In this document: piece by piece, positions 39,204 to 46,935 of the stretch
Numbering within the stretch: position 1 is the stretch's first letter
Layout of the letters: each line of letters starts with the position of its first letter
Source: Massilia sp. Leaf139
Lineage (GTDB): Bacteria > Pseudomonadota > Gammaproteobacteria > Burkholderiales > Burkholderiaceae_D
Assembly: GCF_001424165.1 (NCBI RefSeq)
Contig: NZ_LMOJ01000012.1
Span: forward strand, 62,863-126,862
DNA length: 64,000 bases
Direction of reading: 5' to 3'
Made by a program: the position numbers and the translations under genes
The notes under the pieces: generated by a model
What the model saw: only the letters and a program-made list of their open reading frames with translations
Database searches by the model: none
What the model was told of the DNA's origin: nothing

Positions 39204-40076
39204 GTGACGTCGCCCGCGAGCACAGGCCGCGCCGGCGCCGGCATCCTGGCGCCCGTCCTTGCCATCGTCGGTTCGCTGATCTCGGTGAACGTCGGCGCGG
39301 CCTATGCCAAGGGCCTGTTCCCGCTGGTGGGCAGCGCCGGCATCACCGCCACGCGCGTGGGCCTGGCGAGCATCCTGCTGCTGGCCTTCTGGCGTCCGTG
39401 GCGCGCGCCGCTGGCGCGGGCCGACGCCGTCAATGTCGCGATCTACGGCTTCATGCTCGGCATGATGAACCTGCTGATCTACGCCGCCTTCGCGCGCATT
39501 CCGATCGGGGTCGCGATCGCCATCGAAGTGATCGGGCCGCTGGCCGTGGTGGTGTGGTCGTCGCGCCACCTGCGCGACTTCGCCTGGGTCGGCTGCGCCG
39601 CCTTCGGCCTGTGGCTGCTGGCGCCGACCAGCACGGACGCCGCCGCGCTCGACCCGGTCGGCGTCGCCGCCGCCGCCGCCGCCGGCTTCTGCTGGGCCAT
39701 GTACATCGTCTTCGGCAAGCGCGTCTCGACGCTCAAGGGCGGCCACGTGGTGGCCTGGGGCATGCTGGTGGCTGCGCTGTGCACGGTGCCGGTCGGGATC
39801 GCCCAGGCGGGCAGCGCCCTGTTCGCGGCGCCGGTGCTGCTCGGCGGCCTGATGGTCGCCCTGCTCTCCTCGATCCTGCCCTATTCGCTGGAAATGATGG
39901 CGCTCTCGCGCCTGCCGCGCCGCGTGTTCGGCATCCTGGTCAGCGCCGGGCCGGCGGTCGGCGCGCTGGCCGGCTTCTTCGTGCTCGGCGAAGTGCTGAC
40001 CACGACGCAGTGGCTGGCGATCGGGATGATCGTGCTGGCCACGGCCGGCAGCGCGGCGACCGCCGGGCGGGGCTGA
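39204..40076 (+). CDS. EamA-family transporter (RhtA-like)
   Basis: This 290-residue inner-membrane protein has about ten predicted helices in two EamA repeats. The N-terminal 'ILAPVLAIVGSLISVNVGAA' and the C-terminal 'PRRVFGILVSAGPAVGALAG' are typical of the RhtA/YddG-type amino-acid exporters; E. coli RhtA (295 residues) exports threonine and homoserine. The start is GTG 39204, 6 bp after the FAD gene, as no ATG fits; the segment before it is in frame with a shadow ORF only. The exact substrate cannot be read from sequence. It is convergent with corA across a large inverted repeat. Confidence 0.88.
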   Translation: MTSPASTGRAGAGILAPVLAIVGSLISVNVGAAYAKGLFPLVGSAGITATRVGLASILLLAFWRPWRAPLARADAVNVAIYGFMLGMMNLLIYAAFARIPIGVAIAIEVIGPLAVVVWSSRHLRDFAWVGCAAFGLWLLAPTSTDAAALDPVGVAAAAAAGFCWAMYIVFGKRVSTLKGGHVVAWGMLVAALCTVPVGIAQAGSALFAAPVLLGGLMVALLSSILPYSLEMMALSRLPRRVFGILVSAGPAVGALAGFFVLGEVLTTTQWLAIGMIVLATAGSAATAGRG

Positions 40077-40086
40077 CTCGATGTCT

Positions 40087-40188
40087 TGAATCGCGCGCAA
40101 TCAGCCCGAGGCAAGGAACAAAGCGCAGCAAGGCTGGCTGCCTTGCGAGCATGTGTGACGCCGCATCGGGTTGATTGCGCGCGATTCA
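40087..40188. repeat. Long inverted repeat between eamA and corA (overlaps corA stop)
   Basis: Arms of 23 bp at 40087-40109 and 40166-40188 match at 22 positions, and the one mismatch is a G-T pair. A second, inner inverted pair (GCAAGG/CCTTGC at 40111-40116 and 40141-40146) lies inside. The right arm includes the corA stop codon. The whole can fold into a large cruciform or act as a Rho-independent-like stop for both genes, although no T-tract is present. Confidence 0.7.
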
Positions 40189-41154
40189 GAGCCAGCCCGA
40201 CTTTTTGAAGCGGTAGTAGAGGTACCCGCACACGCTGAACATCACGCAGACCGCGATCGGATACCCGTACTTCCATTTCAGCTCCGGCATGAACTCGAAG
40301 TTCATGCCCCAGACGCCGGCGAAGGCGGTGAACACCGCGAAGATCGCGGCGTAGGAGGCAAGCTTCTTGTTCACATCGTTTTCTTCGATCGCGACCATCG
40401 ACAGCGTCACCTGGATCGCGGTGGCGATGGTGTCGCGGATGGTGTCGAGGCGGCCGGCGATGCGCAGCAGATGGTCGTGGATGTCGCGGAAATAATCCTG
40501 GGTCTGGCAGGCGACGGGCGGCACCCGGCCACCATGCAGGCGGCCGACGGCATCCATCAGCGGAATGACCGCATGGCGCAGTACCAGCGTATTGCGCTTG
40601 AGGTCATACAGGCGTTCGATGTTGTCGCGCTGGGCGCCCTGGCCGCCGAAGATGCGGTCTTCGATCGATTCGAGATCGGATTCGAGTTTGTCGACGATCG
40701 GGAAGTAGCGGTCGACGACGGCGTCCATCAGCGCATAGAGGACGAAGCCGGAGCCCATCTTGAGCATTTGCGGATCGCGCTCCGTGCGCGCGCGCACGCC
40801 GAGAAAACCCTGGGCCGAATCGCGCCGTACCGAGAGCACGTAGTTCGAGCCGGCGAAAATGGCGACCTCGCCCGAACAGATCTCGTCCCCGTTTAGGTTG
40901 ACCGTGCGGACGACGGCAAAGACGGAATCGCCGTACTCCTCGAGCTTTGGACGCTGGTGGCCGCGCGAGGCGTCCTCCACGGCCAGTTCGTGCAGGGTGA
41001 ACTCCTCCTGCATGGTGGCCAGTTCGGCCGGCTCGGGATCGCGCAGCGCAACCCAGACGAAGCAGCCGGGCATTTTCAGGTATTCGCTGATATCCTCGAC
41101 CGGGATATCGGATAGTTTCTTGCCTTCCTGGTAGGCGACGCAGTTGATCAGCAT
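40186..41154 (-). CDS. corA: Magnesium/cobalt transporter CorA
   Basis: CorA forms a pentameric inner-membrane channel for Mg2+. The 322-residue protein has the cytoplasmic funnel domain first ('LRDPEPAELATMQEEFTLHE', 'RPKLEEYGDSVFAVVRTV'). Two helices follow at the C-terminus. The selectivity motif GMN is at residues 283-285 in 'GVWGMNFEFMPELKW', followed by the second helix and the basic tail 'YYRFKKSGWL'. Length and order are standard. It starts at ATG 41154 and is followed upstream by ntrC, oriented the same way but separated by 127 bp containing a hairpin. Confidence 0.97.
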   Translation of the reverse strand: MLINCVAYQEGKKLSDIPVEDISEYLKMPGCFVWVALRDPEPAELATMQEEFTLHELAVEDASRGHQRPKLEEYGDSVFAVVRTVNLNGDEICSGEVAIFAGSNYVLSVRRDSAQGFLGVRARTERDPQMLKMGSGFVLYALMDAVVDRYFPIVDKLESDLESIEDRIFGGQGAQRDNIERLYDLKRNTLVLRHAVIPLMDAVGRLHGGRVPPVACQTQDYFRDIHDHLLRIAGRLDTIRDTIATAIQVTLSMVAIEENDVNKKLASYAAIFAVFTAFAGVWGMNFEFMPELKWKYGYPIAVCVMFSVCGYLYYRFKKSGWL

Positions 41155-41252
41155 GGTGTAAATGGATGGGGCAGCGAAGCCAGAGCTTACACCATCCCTC
41201 CATCAAACCACGGCCAAGATGGCGCGACGTTCATGCGCCGCCCAGTGAAACC

Positions 41253-41285
41253 GTGGTCGAGGCCATTGGCCTCGACCACCCCTAC
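41253..41285. repeat. Hairpin repeat abutting the ntrC stop, GTAGGGGTGG-type end
   Basis: A perfect 12-bp stem GTGGTCGAGGCC/GGCCTCGACCAC (41253-41264/41268-41279) has loop ATT. It is followed by CCCCTAC, whose reverse complement GTAGGGG supplies the TAG stop of ntrC at 41282-41284. A further pair ACCACGG/CCGTGGT (about 41208-41213 and 41251-41257) extends the structure. It belongs with the other GTAGGG-bounded hairpins. Confidence 0.65.
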
Positions 41286-42742
41286 TCCTCGCGCGCGCCG
41301 TCGATCCCGAGTTCAACGATCTTGCGCGTGATCGTATTGCGGCCAATCCCCAGGCGCATGGCCGCGTCGTTCTTGCGGCCGTGCGTATGCTTCAGCGCCG
41401 TCTTGATCAGGGCCGACTCGAACTGCTTGCCGAGCGTGTCCATCACCTCGAACTGGCCGGCGCTGAGCATGCTCGCGGCCTGCAGTTCGAGCAGGCCGAT
41501 CCAGCCATCGGGCGTCGGCGGCAAGGTCAACGGCGCCGGCACCGCGCCTTCGGCCAGGGGCGCCGCGAACGCCACCGCTCCGGCCGGCGGCGCCTGCGTC
41601 AGGTCGCGCGGCAGATCCTTGACCTCGACCGTCTGGCCGGGCGCCATCACGGTGATCCAGTTGCACAGGTTTTCCAGCTGGCGCACATTGCCGGGCAATT
41701 CCAGGCTGCTGAGAAAACGCATCGCGCTGTCGCTCATGCGCTTCGGTTCGACGCCCAACTGGTGTGCGCTCTGCACCAGGAAGTGGCGCGCCAGCAGCGG
41801 GATGTCCTCGCTGCGTTCGCGCAGGCTCGGCAGGCGCAGGCGGATCACGTTCAGGCGGTGATACAAATCTTCGCGGAACAGGCCGTCGCGCACGCGCTGT
41901 TCCAGGTTCTGGTGGGTCGCCGCGATCACGCGCACATTCGCTTTCACCGGCTGGTGCCCGCCGACGCGGTAGAAGTGACCGTCCGACAGCACGCGCAGAA
42001 GGCGCGTCTGCAGGTCGAAAGGCATGTCGCCGATCTCGTCGAGGAAGAGCGTGCCGTCCTCGGCCTGCTCGAAGCGGCCGCGCCGCATCGCCTGTGCGCC
42101 CGTGAAGGCGCCGCGCTCGTGGCCGAAGAGTTCGGACTCCAATAAATCCTTCGGGATCGCCGCCGTGTTCAGGGCGATGAAGGGCTGCTGCGCGCGCGGG
42201 CTGTGCTTGTGCAGGGCGCGCGCGACGAGCTCCTTGCCGGTGCCCGATTCGCCCGTGATCAAGACCGTCACGTTCGACTGCGACAGGCGGCCGATGGCGC
42301 GGAAGACTTCCTGCATCGCCGGCGCCAGGCCGAGGATCTCGGGCGTCTCGGCGGGCGCCGCTTCCACGCTCGCCTCGCGCAGGCTTTCCTCGAGCGCACG
42401 GCGGATCAGGGCGACGGCCTTGTCGATGTCGAAGGGCTTGGCGAGGTAGTCGAAGGCGCCGCCCTGGAAGGAGGCGACGGCCGAGTCGAGGTCGGAAAAC
42501 GCGGTGATGATGATGACCGGCAGGCCCGGGTGCTTGGCCTTGACCGCTTGCAGCAGGTCGATGCCGGACTCGCCCGGCATGCGGATGTCCGAGACCAGCA
42601 CCTGCGGTGTGTCGGTTTCGAACGCGGCCAGTGCGTCGCGCGCGTTGGCGAAGCTGCGCGTCTCGAGATTCTCGCGCGCCAGGGCTTTTTCGAGCACCCA
42701 GCGGATCGATGCGTCGTCGTCGACAATCCAGATTGGTTTCAT
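41282..42742 (-). CDS. ntrC: Nitrogen regulation response regulator NtrC
   Basis: NtrC, phosphorylated by NtrB under nitrogen limitation, activates sigma-54 promoters. The 486-residue protein has a receiver with D52 (VSDIRMPGES) and K102 (YLAKPFD). The AAA+ domain carries Walker A 'GESGTGKE' and the sigma-54-contact loop 'GAFTGAQ' with 'DGTLFLDEIGDMP', and the C-terminus is a Fis-type helix-turn-helix ('RKNDAAMRLGIGRNTITRKI'). E. coli NtrC is 469 residues. It lies 65 bp downstream of ntrB in the glnA-DUF4124-ntrB-ntrC block, and its likely binding sites are visible upstream of glnA (46192-46237). Confidence 0.97.
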   Translation of the reverse strand: MKPIWIVDDDASIRWVLEKALARENLETRSFANARDALAAFETDTPQVLVSDIRMPGESGIDLLQAVKAKHPGLPVIIITAFSDLDSAVASFQGGAFDYLAKPFDIDKAVALIRRALEESLREASVEAAPAETPEILGLAPAMQEVFRAIGRLSQSNVTVLITGESGTGKELVARALHKHSPRAQQPFIALNTAAIPKDLLESELFGHERGAFTGAQAMRRGRFEQAEDGTLFLDEIGDMPFDLQTRLLRVLSDGHFYRVGGHQPVKANVRVIAATHQNLEQRVRDGLFREDLYHRLNVIRLRLPSLRERSEDIPLLARHFLVQSAHQLGVEPKRMSDSAMRFLSSLELPGNVRQLENLCNWITVMAPGQTVEVKDLPRDLTQAPPAGAVAFAAPLAEGAVPAPLTLPPTPDGWIGLLELQAASMLSAGQFEVMDTLGKQFESALIKTALKHTHGRKNDAAMRLGIGRNTITRKIVELGIDGAREE

Positions 42743-42807
42743 GTAGGTCGTGCTTTCCGCAATAAATTCGTCGTCGGACAGAGGCGGAAATCACGGCCGC
42801 TGCCGCA

Positions 42808-43887
42808 TCAGTGCAGCGGCAGCAGGATCCGGAAATCCGTCAGTCCAGGCCGGCTTTCGCACTCGATCATGCCCAGGTGCTGCTGCACGAAGGTTTGCGC
42901 CAGCGTCAGCCCCAGGCCGCTGCCGCCATCCCTGCCCGACACCAGCGGGTAGAAGATACGGTCGCGGATCTCCGGTGCGATGCCCGGTCCATTGTCGATG
43001 ATATGCAAGTCTAATGCCAGCCCGTAACGCACCTTGGCCAGGGTGACCTGGCGCGCCACGCGGGTGCGCAGGACGATCTCGGCCTCGCCCGCGGCAATGC
43101 GGCTTGCGAGCGCCTGCGCGGCATTGTGGACGATGTTCAGCACGGCCTGGATCAGCTGTTCCTTGTCGCCCCTGAACTCGGGAATCGAGGCGTCGTAGTC
43201 GCGGCGGATCGTGAGGCCATTCGGGAATTCGGCCAGCACCAGCGAGCGCACGCGCTCGCAGACTTCGTGGATGTTGACGTCGCCGACGATATGCGGCTTC
43301 CTGTGCGGCGCCAGCAGGCGGTCGACCAGGGTTTGCAGGCGGTCGGCTTCCTTGATGATGACCTGCGTGTACTCTTTCAGCTCACCGAGGTGCAGCGGCG
43401 GCAATTCGAGTTCGAGCAGCTGGGCCGCGCCGCGGATGCCGCCCAGCGGGTTCTTGATCTCATGCGCCAGGTTGCGGATCAGTTCCTTGTTGGCCTGGCT
43501 CTGGTCGAGGAAGCGCTCCTCGCGGTCGAGCTTGAGCTGCTGGACGTTCTCGCGCAGCTCGATCAGGACGTCGCCGTCATCGAGGCTGCTGGCGATCGAA
43601 TGCACGTGCAGGGTTTCGCGCCCCGGACGATCCAGGGTCAGATCCTGGCGCAGATCCGCATACTGGTGGGCGCGGGTCTGCTCGCACAGGGCGGCCAGCT
43701 CTTCGCCGTTCGAGAACAGCGCGCCCAGGGTCTGGCGCGAGAGCGATTTCATGGAGGCGTCGAGCATGTTCTCGGCCGCCGGATTGGCATAGCGCACCCG
43801 ATCCTGCGGGTCGACCAGCAGCACGCTGGAGGCGAGCAGTTCCAGGCCGGCAAAGCGGGACGGCTGCGCGCTGTCGGGATCGGTCAT
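42808..43887 (-). CDS. glnL: Nitrogen regulation sensor histidine kinase NtrB
   Basis: NtrB phosphorylates or, with PII, dephosphorylates NtrC. The 359-residue cytoplasmic protein has an N-terminal PAS domain (residues about 10-110), then the H-box with His142 in 'LIRNLAHEIKNPLGGIRGAA', and an ATPase domain with N-box 'NIVHNAAQAL', G1 'DNGPGIAPEIRDRIFYP' and G2 'GRDGGSGLGLTLAQ'. No membrane helix is present, as expected. ATG 43887 overlaps the TGA of the upstream DUF4124 gene (ATGA), so their translation is coupled. Next downstream is ntrC. Confidence 0.97.
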   Translation of the reverse strand: MTDPDSAQPSRFAGLELLASSVLLVDPQDRVRYANPAAENMLDASMKSLSRQTLGALFSNGEELAALCEQTRAHQYADLRQDLTLDRPGRETLHVHSIASSLDDGDVLIELRENVQQLKLDREERFLDQSQANKELIRNLAHEIKNPLGGIRGAAQLLELELPPLHLGELKEYTQVIIKEADRLQTLVDRLLAPHRKPHIVGDVNIHEVCERVRSLVLAEFPNGLTIRRDYDASIPEFRGDKEQLIQAVLNIVHNAAQALASRIAAGEAEIVLRTRVARQVTLAKVRYGLALDLHIIDNGPGIAPEIRDRIFYPLVSGRDGGSGLGLTLAQTFVQQHLGMIECESRPGLTDFRILLPLH

Positions 43888-44411
43888 CGTATGTTGGCGA
43901 TCTCGCGCCGCAGCGCCTCGATGTTGCGCTCAGTGCGGCTGATGTCGTCGCGCATCCCGGCCACGCGCTCCTGGTATTTGGCGTAGTTGCGCTCGTTGCC
44001 CTGGCGTTCTGGCTCGCCGTTGTTGAAGACCTTGCGCAGCTCGGCCAGTTTCTGCTCCTCGGCACGCAGCTCCTCGTTCAGGATGCCGCGGCGGTCGTCG
44101 TCGCGGGCGCGCTGCTGCGAGGTGTCCACGCGAGGGAAGTTTGACGGGCTGGGCGCAGGTGCGGCCGCTGGCGCATTGCTGGGGCGGAGGGCGCTCGGCG
44201 CCGGGCCCTGGCGCTGCGGCGGCGCCGGGATATAGCCCGGCAGGTCGAGCGCCTTGCAGCCCTTCTTGCCGGTATCGGTGAATTCGACGCGCCCTTGCGC
44301 ATCGACGCATTTGTAGACCGTGGTCTGGGCCTGGGCCGTAGCGCAGAGCAGGACGCCGGCGGCCAGAACAAGTTGTGCACCCCGGCGGGTGACGCTGGTT
44401 GTCATTCGCAT
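43884..44411 (-). CDS. DUF4124-domain periplasmic protein in the nitrogen-control operon
   Basis: The 175-residue protein starts at ATG 44411 (or two codons on, 44405) and has a signal peptide ending near AQA|QT. Residues about 30-50, 'VYKCVDAQGRVEFTDTG', are the DUF4124 motif with two Cys (KCVD and KKGCK), a small periplasmic domain of unknown role found often in betaproteobacteria. The tail is a predicted coiled coil of Arg/Glu-rich helix ('EELRAEEQKLAELRKVF', 'MRDDISRTERNIEALRREI'). It sits between glnA and ntrB and overlaps ntrB by 4 bp. This order recurs in Burkholderiales (knowledge), but a function is not established. Confidence 0.88.
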   Translation of the reverse strand: MRMTTSVTRRGAQLVLAAGVLLCATAQAQTTVYKCVDAQGRVEFTDTGKKGCKALDLPGYIPAPPQRQGPAPSALRPSNAPAAAPAPSPSNFPRVDTSQQRARDDDRRGILNEELRAEEQKLAELRKVFNNGEPERQGNERNYAKYQERVAGMRDDISRTERNIEALRREIANIR

Positions 44412-44475
44412 CAGTAGAGAGCTGCACGGGAGCGTGCGCGGGTATCGTTGCGCCGAATATACCGCATCCAAATAA

Positions 44476-44510
44476 AAACGCGGGGAAAGCCCTTGGCCCG
44501 CCCCGCGTTT
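44476..44510 (-). terminator. Intrinsic terminator downstream of glnA
   Basis: Arms AAACGCGGGG and CCCCGCGTTT (44476-44485/44501-44510) with a 15-nt loop are followed on the leftward strand by TTTTTATTT. It lies between glnA and the DUF4124-ntrB-ntrC genes, as the glnA terminator does in enteric bacteria, so the regulators would be transcribed at a lower level. Confidence 0.85.
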
Positions 44511-44563
44511 GTTACCTGCGCTTACAGCTTTTGATGCCGCAGCGCAACGGTCTGATCAAGCCG

Positions 44564-45979
44564 TCAAGCCGAGTAGTACATGTCGAACTCGGCCGGATGC
44601 GGCGTCATGCGCAGGCGCTGCACTTCGTTCATCTTCAGTTCCAGGTAGGCGTCGATCATGCTGTCGCTGAACACGCCGCCGCGGGTCAGGAACTCGCGGT
44701 CCTTGTCCAGGGCTTCCAGTGCTTCTTCCAGCGAGGAGCAGACCGTCGGGATCAGCTTGTCCTCTTCCGGCGGCAGGTGGTACAGATCCTTCGAAGCGGC
44801 TTCGCCCGGGTGGATCTTGTTCTGGATGCCGTCCAGGCCCGCCATCAGCAGCGCGGCGAAGCACAGGTAGACGTTGGCCAGCGGATCCGGGAAGCGCACT
44901 TCGATGCGGCGGCCCTTCGGGTTGGCCACGTGCGGGATACGGATCGAGGCCGAACGGTTACGGGCCGAGTAGGCCAGCTTCACCGGCGCTTCGTAGCCAG
45001 GCACCAGGCGCTTGTACGAGTTGGTGCCCGGGTTGGTGATCGCGTTCAGGGCCTTGGCGTGCTTGATGATGCCGCCGATGTAGAACAGCGCCGTCTCCGA
45101 CAGGCCGGCATAGCCGTCGCCCGCGAACAGGTTCTTGCCGTCCTTCCAGATCGACTGGTGCACGTGCATGCCCGAGCCGTTGTCGCCGTTGATCGGCTTC
45201 GGCATGAAGGTGGCGGTCTTGCCGTAGCTGTGGGCGACGTTCCAGATCACGTACTTCATGTTCTGCGTCCAGTCGGCGCGCTCGACCAGGGTCGAGAAGC
45301 GGGTGCCGATTTCGTTCTGGCCGGCGCCGGCCACTTCATGGTGGTGCACTTCGACCGGGATGCCGAGCGATTCGAGGATCAGGCACATTTCCGAGCGCAT
45401 GTCCTGGAAGCTGTCGACCGGCGGCACCGGGAAGTAGCCGCCCTTGACCGCCGGGCGATGGCCGCTGTTGCCGCCTTCGGTTTTCGCGTCGGTCGACCAC
45501 GAGGCTTCGTCCGAATCGATCTTGACGAAGCAGCCCGACATGTCGACTTTCCAGCGCACCGAATCGAAGATGAAGAATTCAGGCTCCGGGCCGAAGAAGG
45601 CGGTGTCACCCAGGCCGGTCGACTTCAGGTAGGCTTCGGCGCGCTTGGCGATCGAGCGCGGGTCGCGGTCGTAGCCCTTGCCGTCCGACGGTTCGATCAC
45701 GTCGCACTGCATGAACATCGTCGTCTCTTCCATGAAGGGGTCGATGTTGGCGGTGGTCGGATCGGGCATCAGGATCATGTCCGAGGCTTCGATGCCCTTC
45801 CAGCCGGCGATCGACGAACCGTCGAAGGCGTGGCCCGACTCGAATTTGTCGAGGTCGAAGTGCGACACAGGAACGGTGACGTGCTGCTCTTTACCGCGGG
45901 TATCCGCAAAGCGGAAATCCACGAACTTGACTTCGTTGTCCTTCACCATCTGCATCACATCTGCGGCGGTCTTTGCCAT
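44564..45979 (-). CDS. glnA: Glutamine synthetase, type I
   Basis: Makes glutamine from glutamate, ammonia and ATP as a dodecamer in the cytoplasm. The 471-residue protein has the conserved blocks '[16 protein letters not shown]', '[14 protein letters not shown]', '[16 protein letters not shown]' and '[11 protein letters not shown]'. Tyr400 in '[11 protein letters not shown]' is the adenylylation site, the target of GlnE at 8475-11201. This is the GSI-beta type controlled by adenylylation. ATG 45979 is preceded by GGAGAAACGC. Transcription is probably from a sigma-54 promoter at 46067-46082, with NtrC sites further upstream. Confidence 0.98.
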   Translation of the reverse strand: MAKTAADVMQMVKDNEVKFVDFRFADTRGKEQHVTVPVSHFDLDKFESGHAFDGSSIAGWKGIEASDMILMPDPTTANIDPFMEETTMFMQCDVIEPSDGKGYDRDPRSIAKRAEAYLKSTGLGDTAFFGPEPEFFIFDSVRWKVDMSGCFVKIDSDEASWSTDAKTEGGNSGHRPAVKGGYFPVPPVDSFQDMRSEMCLILESLGIPVEVHHHEVAGAGQNEIGTRFSTLVERADWTQNMKYVIWNVAHSYGKTATFMPKPINGDNGSGMHVHQSIWKDGKNLFAGDGYAGLSETALFYIGGIIKHAKALNAITNPGTNSYKRLVPGYEAPVKLAYSARNRSASIRIPHVANPKGRRIEVRFPDPLANVYLCFAALLMAGLDGIQNKIHPGEAASKDLYHLPPEEDKLIPTVCSSLEEALEALDKDREFLTRGGVFSDSMIDAYLELKMNEVQRLRMTPHPAEFDMYYSA

Positions 45980-46066
45980 GCGTTTCTCCTAAATGAAATC
46001 GTTGTCGTCGACGAGGCGGGAGCGTTTCGCGCCATCAGCTCTTGTCGACGTGCTTGCAGGAATCTA

Positions 46067-46082
46067 TGCAGGAACCATGCCA
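46067..46082 (-). promoter_or_regulatory. Sigma-54 promoter of glnA
   Basis: Read leftward, TGGCATGGTTCCTGCA matches the -24/-12 consensus TGGCACGNNNNTTGCA with the invariant GG and GC spaced by 10 bases. It places the start near 46056, about 77 nt before the glnA ATG. Confidence 0.85.
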
Positions 46083-46191
46083 GCCTTTGCGGCATGATCT
46101 AATACGCATTCGTTCTTTGGAAAGCCGCGAGTTTAACCATAAAATCTCCAGCAACCGGGAATGCTTCAATCGTGCACCCAAATTGAACATT

Positions 46192-46237
46192 TGCACCATA
46201 TTGGTGCAGACAACCATAAACGCACCATTCTGATGCA
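46192..46237. promoter_or_regulatory. NtrC enhancer boxes upstream of glnA
   Basis: A perfect dyad TGCACCATATTGGTGCA lies at 46192-46208 and a weaker one, CGCACCATTCTGATGCA, at 46221-46237. Both fit the NtrC consensus, and their centres are about 144 and 173 bp upstream of the predicted glnA start, 29 bp apart. They also lie just upstream of the divergent rhodanese gene. Confidence 0.8.
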
Positions 46238-46293
46238 CGCCGCACCATTTGGGCAAGCGTGCGCCGACACGGTGCGCTCACGACAAGGACAGT

Positions 46294-46752
46294 ATGAAAA
46301 CGACCAAGGAAATCCTGGAAGCGGCCCGTGAACGCGCACCCGGCCAGCCTTACGCCGGTGCGGTCACGCCCGACGAGGCCTTCATGCTGCTGCAGGCGGC
46401 TCCGAACGTGAAGCTGGTGGACGTGCGCACCAATGCCGAGCGCGACTGGGTGGGCCGTGTCGTGGTGCCCGAAGACCAGCACCTGGCCGTCGAATGGGCG
46501 ACCTATCCCGGCGGCCAGCCCAATCCCCAGTTCGGCGCGCAGCTCGAACGCATGGCGGGCAAGGACGAGATCCTGCTGTTCCTGTGCCGTTCCGGCGTGC
46601 GCTCGCGCCACAGCGCGCGCGTGGCGACCGAACTCGGTTACGAGAACGCGTTCGACATCCTCGAAGGCTTCGAAGGCGACAAGGATGGCGACGGGCACCG
46701 CAAGACGGTGGGTGGGTGGTGCAAAGCAGGCTTGCCCTGGATCGGGGCGTAA
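46294..46752 (+). CDS. Rhodanese-like sulfurtransferase domain protein
   Basis: This 152-residue cytoplasmic protein is a single rhodanese domain. The active-site loop is 'FLCRSGVRSRHSA' with Cys98, and the opening motif is 'NVKLVDVRTNAERDWVG'. Rhodaneses carry sulfane sulfur as a persulfide on that Cys; the physiological acceptor is unknown here. The tail 'EGFEGDKDGDGHRKTVGGWC' is typical for this subgroup. The start is ATG 46294 with AAGGAC just upstream. It is divergent from glnA and its promoter region contains the NtrC dyads, so nitrogen control is possible. Its 3' end meets a 172-bp palindromic element. Confidence 0.92.
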   Translation: MKTTKEILEAARERAPGQPYAGAVTPDEAFMLLQAAPNVKLVDVRTNAERDWVGRVVVPEDQHLAVEWATYPGGQPNPQFGAQLERMAGKDEILLFLCRSGVRSRHSARVATELGYENAFDILEGFEGDKDGDGHRKTVGGWCKAGLPWIGA

Positions 46753-46758
46753 GCCGAT

Positions 46759-46930
46759 GATGTAGGGTGGTCGGCTCCACCCTATCGTATGAACCTCGCC
46801 GCCATGTGCGCCGCCCACGCGTTCAACGCACGCTTGATCAAGCGCGAATGGTCTTGGGCTGCTTGAACGCGTGGGCGGCGCCAACGCAGCGTCCGTGCAG
46901 CGCTCAGGGTGGAGCCGACCACCCTACATC
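46759..46930. repeat. 172-bp nested palindromic element between rhodanese and CocE genes
   Basis: Outer arms of 25 bp at 46759-46783 and 46906-46930 are exact reverse complements and contain GTAGGGTGG and CCACCCTAC. Inner arms of 19 bp at 46808-46826 and 46863-46881 are also exact, and their 17-bp core equals the repeat at 3217-3285. The element nearly fills the 183-bp convergent gap. It is MITE- or REP-like and carries no coding signal. Confidence 0.82.
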
Positions 46931-46935
46931 TTTCA

